Shown here: piece after piece, positions 36,101 to 48,340 of the stretch
How the letters are laid out: each line of letters starts with the position of its first letter
Position numbering within the stretch: position 1 is the stretch's first letter
DNA from: Ephydatia muelleri
Lineage: Eukaryota > Porifera > Demospongiae > Spongillida > Spongillidae
Direction of reading: 5' to 3'
Assembly: GCA_013339895.1 (NCBI GenBank)
Contig: JABACO010000004.1
Span: 684,050-748,049, forward strand
Length of the DNA stretch: 64,000 nt
Program-made: the position numbers and the translations under genes
Notes under the pieces: model-generated
Told to the model about the DNA's origin: nothing
Databases searched by the model: none
What the model saw: the letters and a program-made list of their open reading frames with translations, nothing else

Positions 36101-37810
36101 TCTAGGTTGGTGGTGACAAACATTAGGTACCTGCAAGTAAGAGATTGCACGGCTGTAATTCTTTTTAACTAATAAATCAAAAGACAAATACAATAGATAC
36201 ATACATTAATGCATACACAAATACATGTATGTACTGGTATTAATTATAAGTGTGCTTACACTAAAAATTTGAAGTGAAGTTGACTAGATGCAAAAAACTG
36301 TACTGATGAGTTCCTGCTCTCCTGCAATAAAGAAAAGTGTCACTATCATGTAATGCCATAGCAGAGCAAGTCTGATTACCTAATCTAATCTTGACAAATA
36401 CATTTCTGCACATTTTAAACTAAAATTAGTGTATCAAACACAAGGCAGTTGTGCATGTACAAGGCACAACTAGTGCATTATTTTGGGGCACATTGTCATC
36501 TCCAGCACAAGACAGCTGTGCATGGGGTGCTTAAATATAATATCACTATCACTTGTCATCTCCGGCATGCATGCTTTACAAGTACTGCAACCTGCCTGTA
36601 GCAAGTACCATGTCAGTCACACACCCTTCCCACCCCCTGAAAAGAAATATTCCCTAGCATGGGTATCAAAGGAATGCTTCAGTAAGGGTATGGGGGTGGA
36701 GCCTGACACATTATGTAGTGGCTATGGTGCATACTCTATACAGTACATGTTCTCCATATGGCACATGCTCTATACAGTACATGTTCTCCATATGGTACAT
36801 GCTCTATACAGTACATGTTCCTCCATATGGCACATGCTCTATACAGTACATGTTCTCCATATGGCACATGCTCTATACAGTACATGTTCTCCATATGGCA
36901 CATGCTCTATACAGTACATGTTCTCCATATGGCACATGCTCTATACAGTACATGTTCTCCATATGGCACATGCTCTATACAATACATGCTCTCCATATGG
37001 CACATGTTCTCTATACAGTACATGTTCTCCATATGGTACATGTTCTCTATATGGTACAGTATACAGTGATTCTACAAGAACTGTACATATATGTATCAGA
37101 GCAGTACCAGTGTGCGTGTGTATGTCCAAGTGTGTGGGCATGTGTGTGCATGTGTGTGTGTGAGTGTGTGTGTGTGCATGTGTGTGTGAATGTGTGTGTG
37201 CATGTGTGTGTGCATGTGTGTGCATGTGTGCGTGCATGTGTGTGTGTGCATGTGTGTGTGCATGTGTGTGTGCATGTGTGTGCATGTGTGTGTGCATGTG
37301 TGTGTGCATGTGTGTGTGTGCATATGTGTGTGCATGTGTGTGCATGTGTGTGTGCATGTGTGTGTGCATGTGTGTGCATGAGTGTGTGCATATGTGTGTG
37401 CATGTGTGTGCATGTGTGTGTGCATGTGTGTGTGCATGTGTGTGCATGTGTGTGTGCATATGTGTGTGCATGTGTGTGCATGTGTGTGCATGTGTGTGTG
37501 CACGTGTGTGCATGTGTGTGTGCATGTGTGTGTGCATGTGTGTGTGCATATGTGTGTGCATGTGTGTGCATGTGTGTGCATGTGTGTGTGCTTGTGTGTG
37601 TGCATGTGTGTGTGCATGTGTATGTGCATGTGTGTGTGAGGAGGGCCAGGGAAGTTACAGTGCTTCATGCTTACCTATCAGAGCAGTCCAAAGCATCCCT
37701 ACCAGGAAGACAGCCAGCTGGTGTCTGAGGTGAGTAGGGGTAGATTGGCTTGTCATTGAAGGCTCCAAATCCAATCCTGACATTGGTGGTGAAACTGGAC
37801 ACTTGTTGAG
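27140..37810 (-). CDS. Integrin beta subunit, copy C (most complete; 5' end in gap)
   Basis: Exons in coding order: 37675-37810 (RIGFG), 36260-36321, 35944-36130, 35664-35872, 35313-35438, 34988-35085, 34606-34685, 32401-32542, 32238-32315, 31429-31504 (first EGF, NFSCGGCMCIAGW), 30736-30768, about 30360-30554, 30179-30269, 29551-29671, 29354-29458, about 28390-28500, 27972-28067, 27417-27550 (membrane), 27278-27334, 27140-27208 (NPLY and NVAY tail). The MIDAS, PSI and signal exons should lie right of 37811 but fall at the 100-N gap. The membrane exon has 10 more residues before the membrane than copy B and a different segment (SAGICGPLFLFVIICAIIKI). Several exons carry small indels relative to copy B, and one holds an internal duplication, so the gene may be decayed or poorly sequenced. 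Confidence 0.82.
30362..30482 (-). repeat. 39-bp tandem repeat spanning an exon end and its splice donor
   Basis: Three extra copies of a 39-bp unit (GTCTTGACATATTCACCAGC plus 19 bases). On the minus strand each contains the last codons of an EGF exon and the GTGAAT donor, so four candidate donors stand in a row. Copies B and D have one. Confidence 0.8.
33000..34140 (-). pseudogene. Non-LTR-type reverse transcriptase relic, copy C intron
   Basis: Best-kept reverse transcriptase in the window. Its frame at 33699-34124 carries motif B (SQSGVQQGDPLGPFLFALV) and motif C (ALYLDDGILAG), with N-terminal HKAFPTCVPLGSFVLW and, after breaks, AQLGLNRGGL. It is collinear with 22600-23800 in copy B and in the same intron, so it was inserted before those copies separated. 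Frameshifts and stops make it non-functional. Confidence 0.75.
35664..35872 (-). repeat. Internal tandem duplication of an integrin exon in copy C
   Basis: The exon equals 25413-25532 in copy B (120 bp) but is 209 bp here because about 90 bp (containing CAGTGAATCTTCATTGTATA and CCCCACCGAAGAGTTAT) is repeated with small differences. The added length breaks the frame. Confidence 0.8.
36722..37060. repeat. 34-bp satellite array, copy C intron
   Basis: About ten units of the 34-bp family in the intron between the exons at 36260-36321 and 37675-37810, the same intron as in copies A and D. Confidence 0.95.
37108..37640. repeat. TGTGTGCATG minisatellite
   Basis: Longest of the TG arrays, nearly regular TGTGTGCATG/TGTGTGTGCATG units. 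Open in several frames on both strands ([10 protein letters not shown] and HTHMHTHMHT products), which are not genes. Confidence 0.95.
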
Positions 37811-38050
37811 CTGTGGCAAGGCAGGAGGCTGTACACTAAGGCTGAATGTCACTTTTATTTGTGTGTTTAAAGAGAAGGATTTCACTTCGAGAAAGTAGGT
37901 AGGTCACTTGAGGTTAGTGGCCAGCGCAAAACAAGCAAGAGGACAAAAATGGCCATGGATGGGTAATACATGAAAAAATAAAACACATGTATTTCTCCAC
38001 TCCATAGGTATGTGCTTGAACACAGGGCTTATCAATTCAGCGGTTCTGTA

Positions 38051-38150
38051 NNNNNNNNNNNNNNNNNNNNNNNNNNNNNNNNNNNNNNNNNNNNNNNNNN
38101 NNNNNNNNNNNNNNNNNNNNNNNNNNNNNNNNNNNNNNNNNNNNNNNNNN
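38051..38150. other. Assembly gap (100 N)
   Basis: Exactly 100 N, which usually marks a join of unknown length. It separates the 5' part of copy C from the truncated 3' side of copy D. The missing C signal/PSI/MIDAS exons and the missing D 3' exons are probably within or collapsed at this gap. Confidence 0.98.
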
Positions 38151-38410
38151 CTTGATTTCGCGGGTTTTGGTACTTGAAGCCGCGAAATCTTGCTCTAAGT
38201 TTGATTGTGAATATCTTCGTAACGATGCATCGCAAACTAAACCATCTTTGGACTCTATATACACAGGACCGCTTTATAAATGCAAAAATGCAGCTCCACT
38301 ATATTGCACAATCAAGAAGATACAGCGTTTTGAAGACCGCGTATCTGGCGCGTTTATGGCCGTTTTTTCACGCACAATTACGCGCGATTACGCCGTTTTT
38401 TTCACCTGGG
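38151..38410. other. Unassigned segment between gap and copy D
   Basis: About 260 bp not found in the paralogous copies, ending TTTTTTTCACCTGGG where copy D intron sequence begins. It is rich in CGCG (GTATCTGGCGCG, ATTACGCGCGATTACG). It may be an end of another mobile element cut by the gap. Confidence 0.4.
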
Positions 38411-40591
38411 ATGCTCTGTACAAAGGCTTCAGTAACTTACCACTGCATATGTAATTCTGGCTGTTAGTTGAACATTCTCGAAATTGTTGCACGAACAGGT
38501 CGGCCCAGCGAATTTGGGTGTATATGGAGGCTATATGGAAGGTGTGGTAAATGGTGCACTGCATTTGGAAATGCATTGACATATTCACCAGCAGGATTCC
38601 ACTTATGCTGTCATTACTGAATAGTCCTGCTGTGTAATCTGTACACTGGCACATGCCAGTGGCACTATCACATGTGCCATTATTTAACACAAGGTTGACT
38701 GATGAGAGGAGGGGATGAGAGGGGAGAAGATAGGGGTGGACAGGAGGGGAAAGGGGAGGAGGGAAGTAGGGTGATGCTTACAACATGATCACAGAACATC
38801 CACCAAATCTCAAATACTAATCATTTCAGTGACACCATGTGCAACTAATCCTGGGCAACTTACCCGCATTTTGACCTTTCACACGCTGACCCAGTCCTGA
38901 GGGAGGTAAAGAACACACCCCAGCATGATTTGAGGACTATCAAATGAGCAGGTTGGCATGCAATGTTTGTTAAATTGCTCACATGCCTGGACATATGCAC
39001 TTACAACTCATCTCATTATGAATGGTAATGGCCCTGACATTACTGTACACAAATCAGTACATAAAGGGAGGACTCTGGGAAGACTGAGTGACAATGTCGT
39101 ATTTTAGTTTCCTTTGATTTGATGTTTGAGTCCCACCCTCCCTCCTACACCACATCTTTCATTAGAATCCTCTAGACTTTATTGTTTTTGATGCAACACA
39201 CTCCAGACATTGCGTACTACAGGAGCTATCAAGACCTTTCTATGTGAGGATTGTGGTGGCATTCTGGACTGCAGGTCTCTTTACAATCTTGAAACTGGAG
39301 TGACCCTGACGCACCTATTCTCAATGTGTTCCTACCCCATATGATTAAAGAACCTAGTAGCCTCTTAGTGGGCCATGGATACGTACATGACTAGAATCGA
39401 GAATCAGACACTTTACTAGAACTTCTACTATTAGCTGAGGCTTCTTTAAGCTTATTTAGCAGTTAATTGATCACAAAGTATAAACATCACTATTATTATG
39501 TAACAATAGCAAAACATCCCTCGTGGCATCTTGTCACTCACCACCCTGCTATGCACATGCATCCCCCAAGAGAAATTTCCGGAAGTTACATTGCTGTGCG
39601 TTCACTGTCACATTCTTAACGAAAAGGACTGATGAGGGGAACATTACATCACAGCAATGTACTACACAATCCCTGGGTGCATAATGACACCATCATGAGT
39701 CATCAGAGAATAAACACTATTGTACATAATGTGTGATGGTGTTTACCTTAGTGTTGCCAAAGTAACCTCATCAATCATGTGAACAGGTTTTATAGGGCAA
39801 CCCTGGATCTATCTAAAGTCTTTTAGACCACAAAGTGCTAATACTTTCAGAGATCATGTTGACTCCAAGGTTATATTCATGTACCCTAATTAAACAAGAA
39901 TGGAGTTCTTTTAAAAAAGGCTATGCCAGAAAAACTCTGATAATTTTGTGGTAAAGCAAATGGCACAACTACTAATGACGGATACTGCAAAAAAAAAAGA
40001 AACTATTGCTGGCCTACTTTCTTAATAATACTGGAGTATGAGACTCTTTTTATGCTCATATCTGGGCTTGTAAAATGGTCAAGGGTATTCAAGCACTACA
40101 CTACCGCATAGATTCTCTGCCCAAGTGACATAACAGCAGAATTTCTGGTGATCATGACAACATAACCAATGCGCTAGTGATTAACACTCGCGATAGGGTG
40201 ACTTGTGGATCCAAGGGCTGGTATGGCTCACAACAGGAAAGAGGACTACAGAGGTTTATTCAGTTTCTTACCTTGTCACATGAGCAGCTACAGACCTTGT
40301 CCACAGATATAGTGGTTGTTCCAAATCCTGGCACTGAGATGTGAGTGCGCTATAGGTGGGTGGAGGTGTGAGTGGGGATGGTGGAAGAATGGGTGGAAGG
40401 ACTCAAAGCACAGATGGTGAAGATCTGTATACCTTGATGTGGTGTGTTGCAGTTCAAAAGTGTAAGCGTCAAACTAATGTTGTTGTACGGGACAATGGCA
40501 CTTTTGTGGCAGGTTTTGGTCACAAGAATTGAACCACTGTATGGAGATAGAACATGGATGATTGCAGCAGTGCATACTTTATTAGACAAAT

Positions 40592-40592
<1 letters not shown>

Positions 40593-40643
<51 letters not shown>
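40593..40643. repeat. Poly-C run of 51
   Basis: Unbroken C run directly upstream (minus strand) of the hybrid-domain exon of copy D, replacing ordinary intron sequence in copies B and C. Confidence 0.95.
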
Positions 40644-41882
40644 ATGACGATATTAGCCAAGGCCCACAAAGGTCTGGTCTTACACCAGCCAACCAATGAG
40701 TTTAAAATGTCAGTTATGATGTATCTTAATTATTCACATATGATCTGCGATGTCAATGATGGAGTGTGTGCTATTCATCTCTATCTTCTTCAACCATTCC
40801 TCTGCCTTCTGGCCAGCGACCAACTTGTTTCTAACCCGGATCTATGGGTAACATGCTGATTCAAAGGCTTAACATACAACAAGTACATCCGATGTCTGCT
40901 CCCATTTGAAGGTCCACAAGTCCATTAGGAACCTCATGGAGATGAAGCTTGGTGTGATTATTACCACAAGCTGTTCTCCATGAAACACTCCACTCTTTCT
41001 CTCCCTATTAAACGAAACACAAGGACCTGAAATCCCAGCCAGTAGCTCGTGCCAAGAAAGAAAAGACCATTTTACACCTACAAAACCACAGCTCAAGCAG
41101 GATTTGACATCCCAGCAAGTGTTCTCAAAAGCCAAGGCTGATTCAGGAGCGTCAGCAACAAAGCTGATTCACCCACCAATCCTCCTACAGCATGATGCAT
41201 GGCTGCTCTGAGAGCAATAAACCAAAGCTATAAATATGCATACCTACATGTACACTCAGTCTGCTGTACATGTAATTGATGAAGATCACTGATAATTTGT
41301 TCTGCTACTCTTTGTACTCTATTCTACTATATCATGTACATATTGTTAATATAATGTGGAATTTGTTAGAACAAATGGCAAATAGGCAACTGTCCAGACC
41401 CCACATTCAATGCGAGGGTGTGGCTACGTCAGCTAGTAATTTGATCCGAATTACTTCTAACCCAAATAGACAGTCGCACACTCACCTGGGACAGGTTATT
41501 TGAGAAAGAGACACTGCAACATCACTTTGAGTTGGGAGTGTTATTGCAATGTTCTGGATCACCTCCTTCAAATGGTGGACCAAGTAAAGCCACACATATG
41601 TGCATCATCACAACACAAATACAACACCACACTGCTCCATCCCCTCCCTTCAGATGAACCACTCCCTGCCTACTGTGACTGTCAAACCATAATTACATCA
41701 TACCTGGTACACAGTTTTTGATCATCCAGTACATCAGAGGCAGAGGAAGAGATTGGTCGTGCAAAGGCCTTAGTTCCAACACTAGTCATTAGGTCCTGGA
41801 GAGCCTGGTGGATGTGTGGACATGCAATCTTTATGTTATGTTTGGCTACTGACACACAATATTAGTGGACTGTGTCTGAGCT

Positions 41883-42760
41883 GTTTTTTCTCTCCCTCCC
41901 TCCCTACCCTCCCTATTTCCCTCTCTTTCTTGTTTCCCCCTCTCTCCCTATCTCTCTCCCTATCTCTCTCCCTCACTCTCTCTTCCTCCTCTTTCTCTCC
42001 CCCTCCCTATCTCTCTCCCTCACTCTCTCTCCTCCTTCCCTCTTTCTCTCTCCCCCCTCCCTCTCTCTCTCTCTCCCTATCTTTCTCCCGCACTTTCTCT
42101 CTCCCTATCTCTCTCCTCTCTCTCCCCTATCTCTCTCCCTCACTTCTCTCTCTCCCTATCTCTTTCCCTCTCCTCTCTCTCCCTATCTCTCTCACTTTCT
42201 CTCTCCCTATCTCTCTCTCCCTAACTCTCTCCCTCACTCTCTCTCACTCCCTCTTTCTCTCTCCCTCCCTCCCTCTTCTCTCTCCCTCCCTCTTTCTCTC
42301 TCCCTCCCTCTTTCTCTCTCCCTCCCTCTTTCTCTCTCCCTCCCTCTTTCTCTCTCTCCCTCCTCTTTCTCTCTCCCTCCCTCTTCTCTTCTCTCTCTCC
42401 TCCCTCTTTCCTCTCTCCCTCCCTCTTTCTCTCTCCCTCCCTCTTTCTCTCTCCCTCCCCCTCTTTCTCTCTCTCCCTCCCTCTTTCTCTCTCCCTCCCT
42501 CTTTCTCTCTCCCTCCCTCTTTCTCTCTCCCTCCCTCTTTCTCTCTCCTCTCCCTCCCTCTTTCTCTCCTCTCCCTCCCTCTTTCTCTCTCCCTCCCTCT
42601 CTTCTCTCTCCCTCCCTCTTTCCTCTCCTCCCTCTTTCTCTCTCCCTCCCTCTTTCTCTCTCCTCTCCCCTCTTCTCTCTCCCTCCCTCTCTCTCTCCCT
42701 CCCTCTCTCTCTCTCCCTCCCTCTCCTCTCCTCCCTCTCTCTCTCCCTCCCTCTCTCTAA
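41883..42760. repeat. CT-rich minisatellite (CCCTCCCTCTTTCTCTCT-type), about 880 bp
   Basis: Pyrimidine-only tract on the plus strand in the copy D intron between 41704-41804 and 42824-42948. Copies B and C have only 60-80 bp here (24838-24907, 35166-35248). Such a mirror-like polypyrimidine tract can adopt triplex DNA. Its long frames are artefacts. Confidence 0.95.
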
Positions 42761-43055
42761 CTACATCCCACATGTGTGTGGTGTGAACATGCTGCTGAAT
42801 ACATAAACTGTTCACACACATACCTGATAAGACGATAAGAAGGTATTATTGATCAATAATGTACTTGATGTAATTGGGACAATGCCAATATAGGGATGAC
42901 ATCGTACTTCTTCAGAAGGCTAGCCACGAGACCCACACTGGGGTAGTCCTATGAGGAAATGGGGCAAATCTATACCACTTGCACGCACAACCTGAAAAGT
43001 ACAACATCACTGGATGCGTACAGTGCACATGTTAGAATGCACACTGCACATACAC

Positions 43056-43087
<32 letters not shown>

Positions 43088-44389
43088 TACACACAGTACA
43101 ACCTACACACACAGGGAGGGAACTACATTTGTACAGATGCTAAACACTGCACAATTGTACACAGATAGAGCATATACAATCCTTTTAAAGTCATAACAGA
43201 GGTACATGGTCACAACAAACCGCATCCACTTACATAGAGCAGTGAATCTTCATTGTATATCAGTATACCAGGAGCAGTGTCTAAATACCCTACCGAAGAG
43301 TTATATGGCCTTACGTGACATTTTCCATCATTGGGTTGATATATGCTAGCCAGCTAAGGCAGAGAGAACGAGGAAGGAATCTCAGCGCCCAGAACACCTC
43401 CAACCCAAACACACAACTACGTACGCGTCCATCTCCTGCAAGGTGAGGCTGGTTGTCTGTTATGAGCAACACGAGCCTTTGCAACCCACGTTCTGGGCCC
43501 CAACACTGCGGTTCCTCCTCCAAGCTCTTGTTCACACGCAAGGACCTGAACCAATGCATCGAATGAAGACTCAGGGAGGTCTAGGTTGGTGGTGACAAAC
43601 ACATTAGGTACCTGCAAGTAAGAGATTGCACGGCTGTAATTCTTTTTTAACCAATAATCACAAGTAAGAATAGATACATACATTAATGCATACACAAGTG
43701 TTAATTAAAAGTGCTCTCACAGTAAAAATTGAAGTGAAGTTGACTAGATGCAAAAAACTGTACTGACGAGTTCCTGCTCTCCTGCAATAAAAAAAGTGTC
43801 ACTATCATGTAATGCCACAGCAGCAAGTCTGATTATCTAGTCTACTCTTAACAACTACATTTCAGCACATTTCAAATTCAAACTGTGTGAAAGGTCTACC
43901 TTCCAGTTTAAGGAGACAGCCGGCGTAACGCACGTTGACAAGGGGTATATTTATTCCCAAGAAACACCTCTCCCCACCCAGGGTCTTCCTCTCATTTATA
44001 GTCCAGTCTCTAATACACGAAGAGGTCCGGCAGGTCTGTTTGTTCTCCTGTCGTACGCGCCAAGCCCGTAGTTACGTAATATACATGTGTCTATATATAG
44101 TAGCTGCATAGTAACAGTAGTTATAGCATAGCACAGAATCAGATTACTGTACAACACAAGGCAGCTGTGCATGGGGTGGGTGAGTATAATATCACTATCA
44201 CTTGTCATCTCCGGCATGCATGCTTTACAAGTACTGGAACCTGCCTGTAGCAAGTACCATGTCAGATACACATCCTTCTCACCCCCCGATAAGAAACATT
44301 CCCTAGTATGGGTATTGAAGGAATGCTTCATTAAGGGTATGGGGGTGAAGCCTGACACATTATGTAGTGGTTATGGCATGTGCTCTATA

Positions 44390-45008
44390 AAGTACATGTT
44401 CTCCATATGGCACATGCTCTATACAGTACATGTTCTCCATATGGCACATACTCTATACAGTACATGTTCTCCATATGGCACATGCTCTATACAGTACATG
44501 TTCTCCATATGGCACATGCTCTATACAGTACATGTTCTCCATATGGCACATACTCTATACAGTACATGTTCTCCATATGGCACATGTTCTATACAGTCCA
44601 TGTTCTCCATATGGCACATACTCTATACAGTACATGTTCTCCATATGGCACATGCTCTATACATGTATAGAGCATGTGCCATATGGAGAACATGTACTGT
44701 ATAGAGTATGTGCCATATGGAGAACATGGACTGTATAGAACATGTGCCATATGGAGAACATGTACTGTATAGAGTATGTGCCATATGGAGAACATGTACT
44801 GAGTACATGTTCTCCATATGGCACATACTCTATACAGTACATGTTCTCCATATGGCACATGTTCTATACAGTACATGTTCTCCATATGGCACATGCTCTA
44901 TACAGTACATGTTCTCCATATGGCACATGCTCTATACAGTACATGTTCTCCATATGGCACATGCTCTATACAGTACATGTTCTCCATATGGCACATGCTC
45001 TATACAGT
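44390..45008. repeat. 34-bp satellite array with an inverted block, copy D intron
   Basis: Forward units to 44663, then reverse-complement units from 44664 to about 44800, then forward units again. Both turning points are perfect palindromes (ATACATGTAT and ACATGTACTGAGTACATGT). Unit variants such as CAGTCCATG reappear as CATGGACTG in mirrored order, so this is a true inverted duplication. Confidence 0.95.
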
Positions 45009-45150
45009 AGTGTGTGTGTGTGCATGTGTATGCATGTGTGTGTGTGTGTGTGCATGTGTGTGGTGTGCTTGTGTGCATGTGCATATGTGCATGTGTGTGT
45101 GTGCTTGTGCCTATGTGTGTGTGCATGTGTGTGCATGTGTGTGTGTGGAG
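45009..45150. repeat. TG-rich minisatellite
   Basis: Short TG array ending about 30 bp before the copy D exon at 45182, as in copies A, C and E. Confidence 0.9.
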
Positions 45151-46077
45151 GGCCCGTGGAGTAACAGTGCTTCATGCTTACCTATCTGAGCAGTCCGGAG
45201 CATCCCTACCAGGAAGACAGCCAGCTGGTGTCTGAGGTGAGTAGGGGTAGGTTGGCTTGTCATTGAAGGCTCCAAATCCAATCCTGACATTGGTGGTGAT
45301 ACTGGACACTTGTTGAGCTGTGGCAAGGCAGGAGGCAGTACACTAAGGCAGGAGGTCACTTTTATTTGTGTGTTTAAAAAGAAGGGTTTCACTTCGAGAA
45401 AGTAGGTTGGTCACTTGGGGTTAGTGGCCAGCACAAAACAAGCAAGAGGACAAAAATGGTCATGGATGGACAATACACCTAAAAAAAAAAACATATGTAT
45501 TTCTCCACTCCATAGGTATGTGCCTGAACACAGGGCTTATCAATTCAGTGGTTCTGTAAAGCTCCCACCCCCTCCACGAAATATCCCATACTGATCATTT
45601 CACACATATTTGTTTTAAACTCATACATGTACATGTATGACCTCACCGATAAGCTGTGAAATACTTTTCACAGTTGCCAATGGAGCAGCCATGGAGTCAG
45701 ATAGGTCCATCAAGATGTACAAGTCCAACGGTGCATTGGGTAGTGACACAACATTCACACTGACAGTCAAGGATCACCTGTCCAATGGACGTTACATTTG
45801 TTGAACCGGACAATGATTACTGTAGGTTACAACACTGGCCACAAGGGCGTACCTGGTCTCAGTACAACATTTGGAGTGGTAGAATATATTGAGTCCGTTG
45901 CAGCGCTGAATTATAGAGAGACAGACAGGTGAAAATGAAAAGACACATGATCCAGCCATGCTATGAAATCAAAAAGGCTGAGATGTGTTTGCGTCTCAAG
46001 TAATAAATTCTCCACACAATGCCAATGTGCATAGACCTGTACATGCAGACAGACACATACTAATCCACACCACATGT

Positions 46078-46079
<2 letters not shown>

Positions 46080-46125
<46 letters not shown>

Positions 46126-46491
46126 AGTTAGAAACGTCCAGGCATGATTTTTCATGGTGGTTTTTTTTTACATAAAACCACTCTGGGATTGGTGGTCTAG
46201 CGTGGAAATAGCATCCTGGGATTAGCGTCAAGGGTGGGAATATCGTAAAAACCATATGGTATTGTCCTGGTTTTGTCGAACAAAAACCATGTTGAAGCAA
46301 TAAATATTCATTGCTTCAACATAGTTTTGTTCGACAAAACCAGGACAATACCATATGGTTTATACGCCCTGGATGCTTAATCCCAGGATGGCTATTTCCA
46401 CGCTAGACCATAATCCCAGAGTGGTTTTTTGTTAAAAACCACCTTGAAAAACCATGACTGGACGTTTCTAACTTTTTCCTGTGTATACACA

Positions 46492-46530
<39 letters not shown>

Positions 46531-46581
46531 ACATACACACTATACACACATACACACAACACACATATACACACACATACA

Positions 46582-46620
<39 letters not shown>
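46080..46620. repeat. CA microsatellite split by a foldback element
   Basis: (CA)n at 46080-46120 and again at about 46484-46620 flank the element at 46121-46480. Copy A has one continuous CA tract at this position. Confidence 0.9.
46121..46480. mobile_element. Foldback (palindromic) MITE, about 360 bp
   Basis: Nearly complete palindrome. The left arm starts AGAAAAGTTAGAAACGTCCA and the right arm ends TGGACGTTTCTAACTTTTTCC. Arms of about 175 bp also match internally (GATTATGG/CCATAATC-type blocks, CCATATGGTATTGTCCTGG and its complement, GTCGAACAAAA), meeting near 46300-46312 at TTGCTTCAAC and its complement. No coding capacity. It sits inside a CA tract, so the target duplication cannot be read. 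Confidence 0.85.
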
Positions 46621-46623
<3 letters not shown>

Positions 46624-46812
46624 ACATACTGGGACAGTTGTGGTGGTAGGAGCACTCCTGGGATCAACGATGCTGCTGCAACCCATTGATGAGCTAACGT
46701 TCCTTCCAAAGCATCGTGCGCCATCGAAGGTCTAGGAGCAGGATAACAGGTTTGGAAGCAGCCACAGGTAATACACTCCTAAATGCCCCTTACGCAACAA
46801 AACATTAGTTTC

Positions 46813-47340
46813 ATACCCAGACCCACACTTACGTAAGCATTATCTCTATGGGAGTCTGGGCTATAGATTCATATTTTTGTTCAAGAACCAATCAAATTGC
46901 AACGCGTTCATTACGTCATAAAGTTAATAACCATGAGCGGGCTTGAGCTTGGTGTTATTTCTCTAGCATCTGAGCGCCTCGGTTACCCAGATCTTCGACC
47001 TAAACAACACTCTGAGATACACTGAAGGGAACAACGTTTTGCCTTGCCCACTGTAGTCTCATACCCAGACCCTGATTCCCACAGCTGCGGATACGTAGCT
47101 CTTTCCACGTAGCGGTGATGTAATCCATCCGCAGCTGTGAGAATCAGGGTCTGGGTACGAGACTATGCCCACTCACCGTTTTGCCGTATGCATTCGGCGC
47201 TCTTTACCACCGCGAAGGCAGTATGATTCATATCATATTGCAGGAAATCCTGTCACCATGTTTCTATGTACGTGTGTGTACGTGCGCTTCGTTGAACAGT
47301 TCCGTTTTCGGGGAGCAACAGTCAGCACTTCAATATCATT
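46813..47340. mobile_element. Insertion rich in CCCAGACC elements in the copy D 5' region
   Basis: Sequence absent from the matching place in copy A (about 2000-2085) and mostly absent in copy E. It includes TTTCATACCCAGACCCACAC (46810) and AGTCTGGGCTATAG (46851), a degraded inverted-repeat element, and the complete MITE at 47054-47165. Confidence 0.5.
47054..47165. mobile_element. MITE with 37-bp inverted repeats and TA flanks
   Basis: Left end GTCTCATACCCAGACCCTGA, right end TCAGGGTCTGGGTACGAGAC; arms are about 37 bp with two or three mismatches and the loop is about 34 bp. TA is present at both outer edges (47054-47055, 47164-47165), as for Tc1/mariner-like elements. Relatives are at 9429-9518 and, partial, 57618-57690. 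Confidence 0.75.
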
Positions 47341-47827
47341 TGTCTCCTTATTCTCCTTCCTTTATGACGTTAATTCGCGCGTTAGGAACATCGTGCGAAA
47401 ATGAAATTGTGGCATTCTACTTCCAGAGGTGCATGCCTTTTCATAAAAATAAGATGTACAAACATTAGCCGGTGAAGAGAAATGTCATGCATGGGCGTAA
47501 TGTTATGGCCCAAATAAGTTTTTATCAATTTCGAAAAACTTCGTAACACTTGCTATATGTACATAAAGTATAAATGAATGCAAGAAAAACGTTGTTTCCA
47601 GCTGGGAGAATCGATTTCTTGTCCTAGGTGCAAATTCATTAGCAGTTGCCAGGCTGCATGTATCGCACACACGTTGATGTCACACATTGTGTATTAAATA
47701 GAATCCGCAGTTCCCCTCTCCCTCCTTCATAACATACAAACATTATGTCCGGTCCACAGTGAAAACCTCATGCATTCAGTAGCTTAAAAGCACTTGTTTT
47801 GAACTTGACTTTCAAGCAGCCTGCCAA

Positions 47828-48340
47828 ATACAGCAACCTGTTTCCACGAAGCAGCTAGGATGTGGAGGCTAAGGTTTGAGTATAGTTTCATGACTTAGTA
47901 ACGCAGATTCGGGGACATGTACGGTGTATCGATCGCAATCACATATAGTCCGTACATTTAAACGTACTCATCATCGACCATCGAGTGCGCAAGCTTTTGG
48001 TTTTTAGTGGCACAACGCCCAATTTCTCATACCCCTCCCCCCCCCCCCCCCCCCCCCCTTCCTTTTTTGGGGGCAATAGTGTGTTGCTAAATGGGAGTGC
48101 ATGGTGGCTGGTGAAAATTACAGATGAGGGGACGAGTACCCCTCCCTCCTCCCTCCTAGTAGAATATGTATTAAAGAGCGTCAATCACTACTTCATTGAC
48201 CGGATCATGTACTGGCGCTTGTACCAGTGTCCCTTGTTTACTATACTAAATACAATTACAATTACCATTAAAAAAGTAGCGCCAAATTGAAGTTTTGGGT
48301 TACTTATCATAAGGGAGGTATACTGTAGACATAGATTGTA
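47828..48340. repeat. Segment shared with 5719-6120
   Basis: Homologous to the copy A intron, with a poly-C run at 48037-48058 that copy A lacks. No gene seen. Confidence 0.8.

Larger units (their letters stand above)
38441..46731 (-). pseudogene. Integrin beta subunit, copy D (3' end lost, indels)
   Basis: Exons in coding order: 46630-46731 (PSI end), 45853-45905, 45647-45777 (MIDAS DLYILMDLSDSM), 45182-45317, 43721-43781, 43425-43611, 43234-43353, 42824-42948, 41704-41804, 41486-41565, about 40435-40580, about 40273-40352, 39542-39614 (first EGF), 38864-38896, 38589-38698, 38441-38530. One-base length differences from copies A and B in the exons at 45647, 45853 and 42824, and a damaged first EGF exon, break the frame. 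No signal-peptide or first PSI exon was found up to 49395. The beta-tail, membrane and tail exons are absent. It lacks the reverse transcriptase relic of copies B and C. Confidence 0.8.

Noticed and set aside
36941..37733. His/Thr and Cys/Val-rich frames on both strands
   Set aside because: Translation of the TGTGTGCATG minisatellite; not genes.
40869..41135. Minus-strand frame with ELLAGISGPCVSFNRERKS
   Set aside because: Open by chance in the copy D intron as far as I can tell; no family recognised and absent from copies B and C.
41816..42821. Ser/Leu/Pro or Arg/Glu-rich frames of about 300 codons
   Set aside because: Translation of a CT/GA tract inside an integrin intron.
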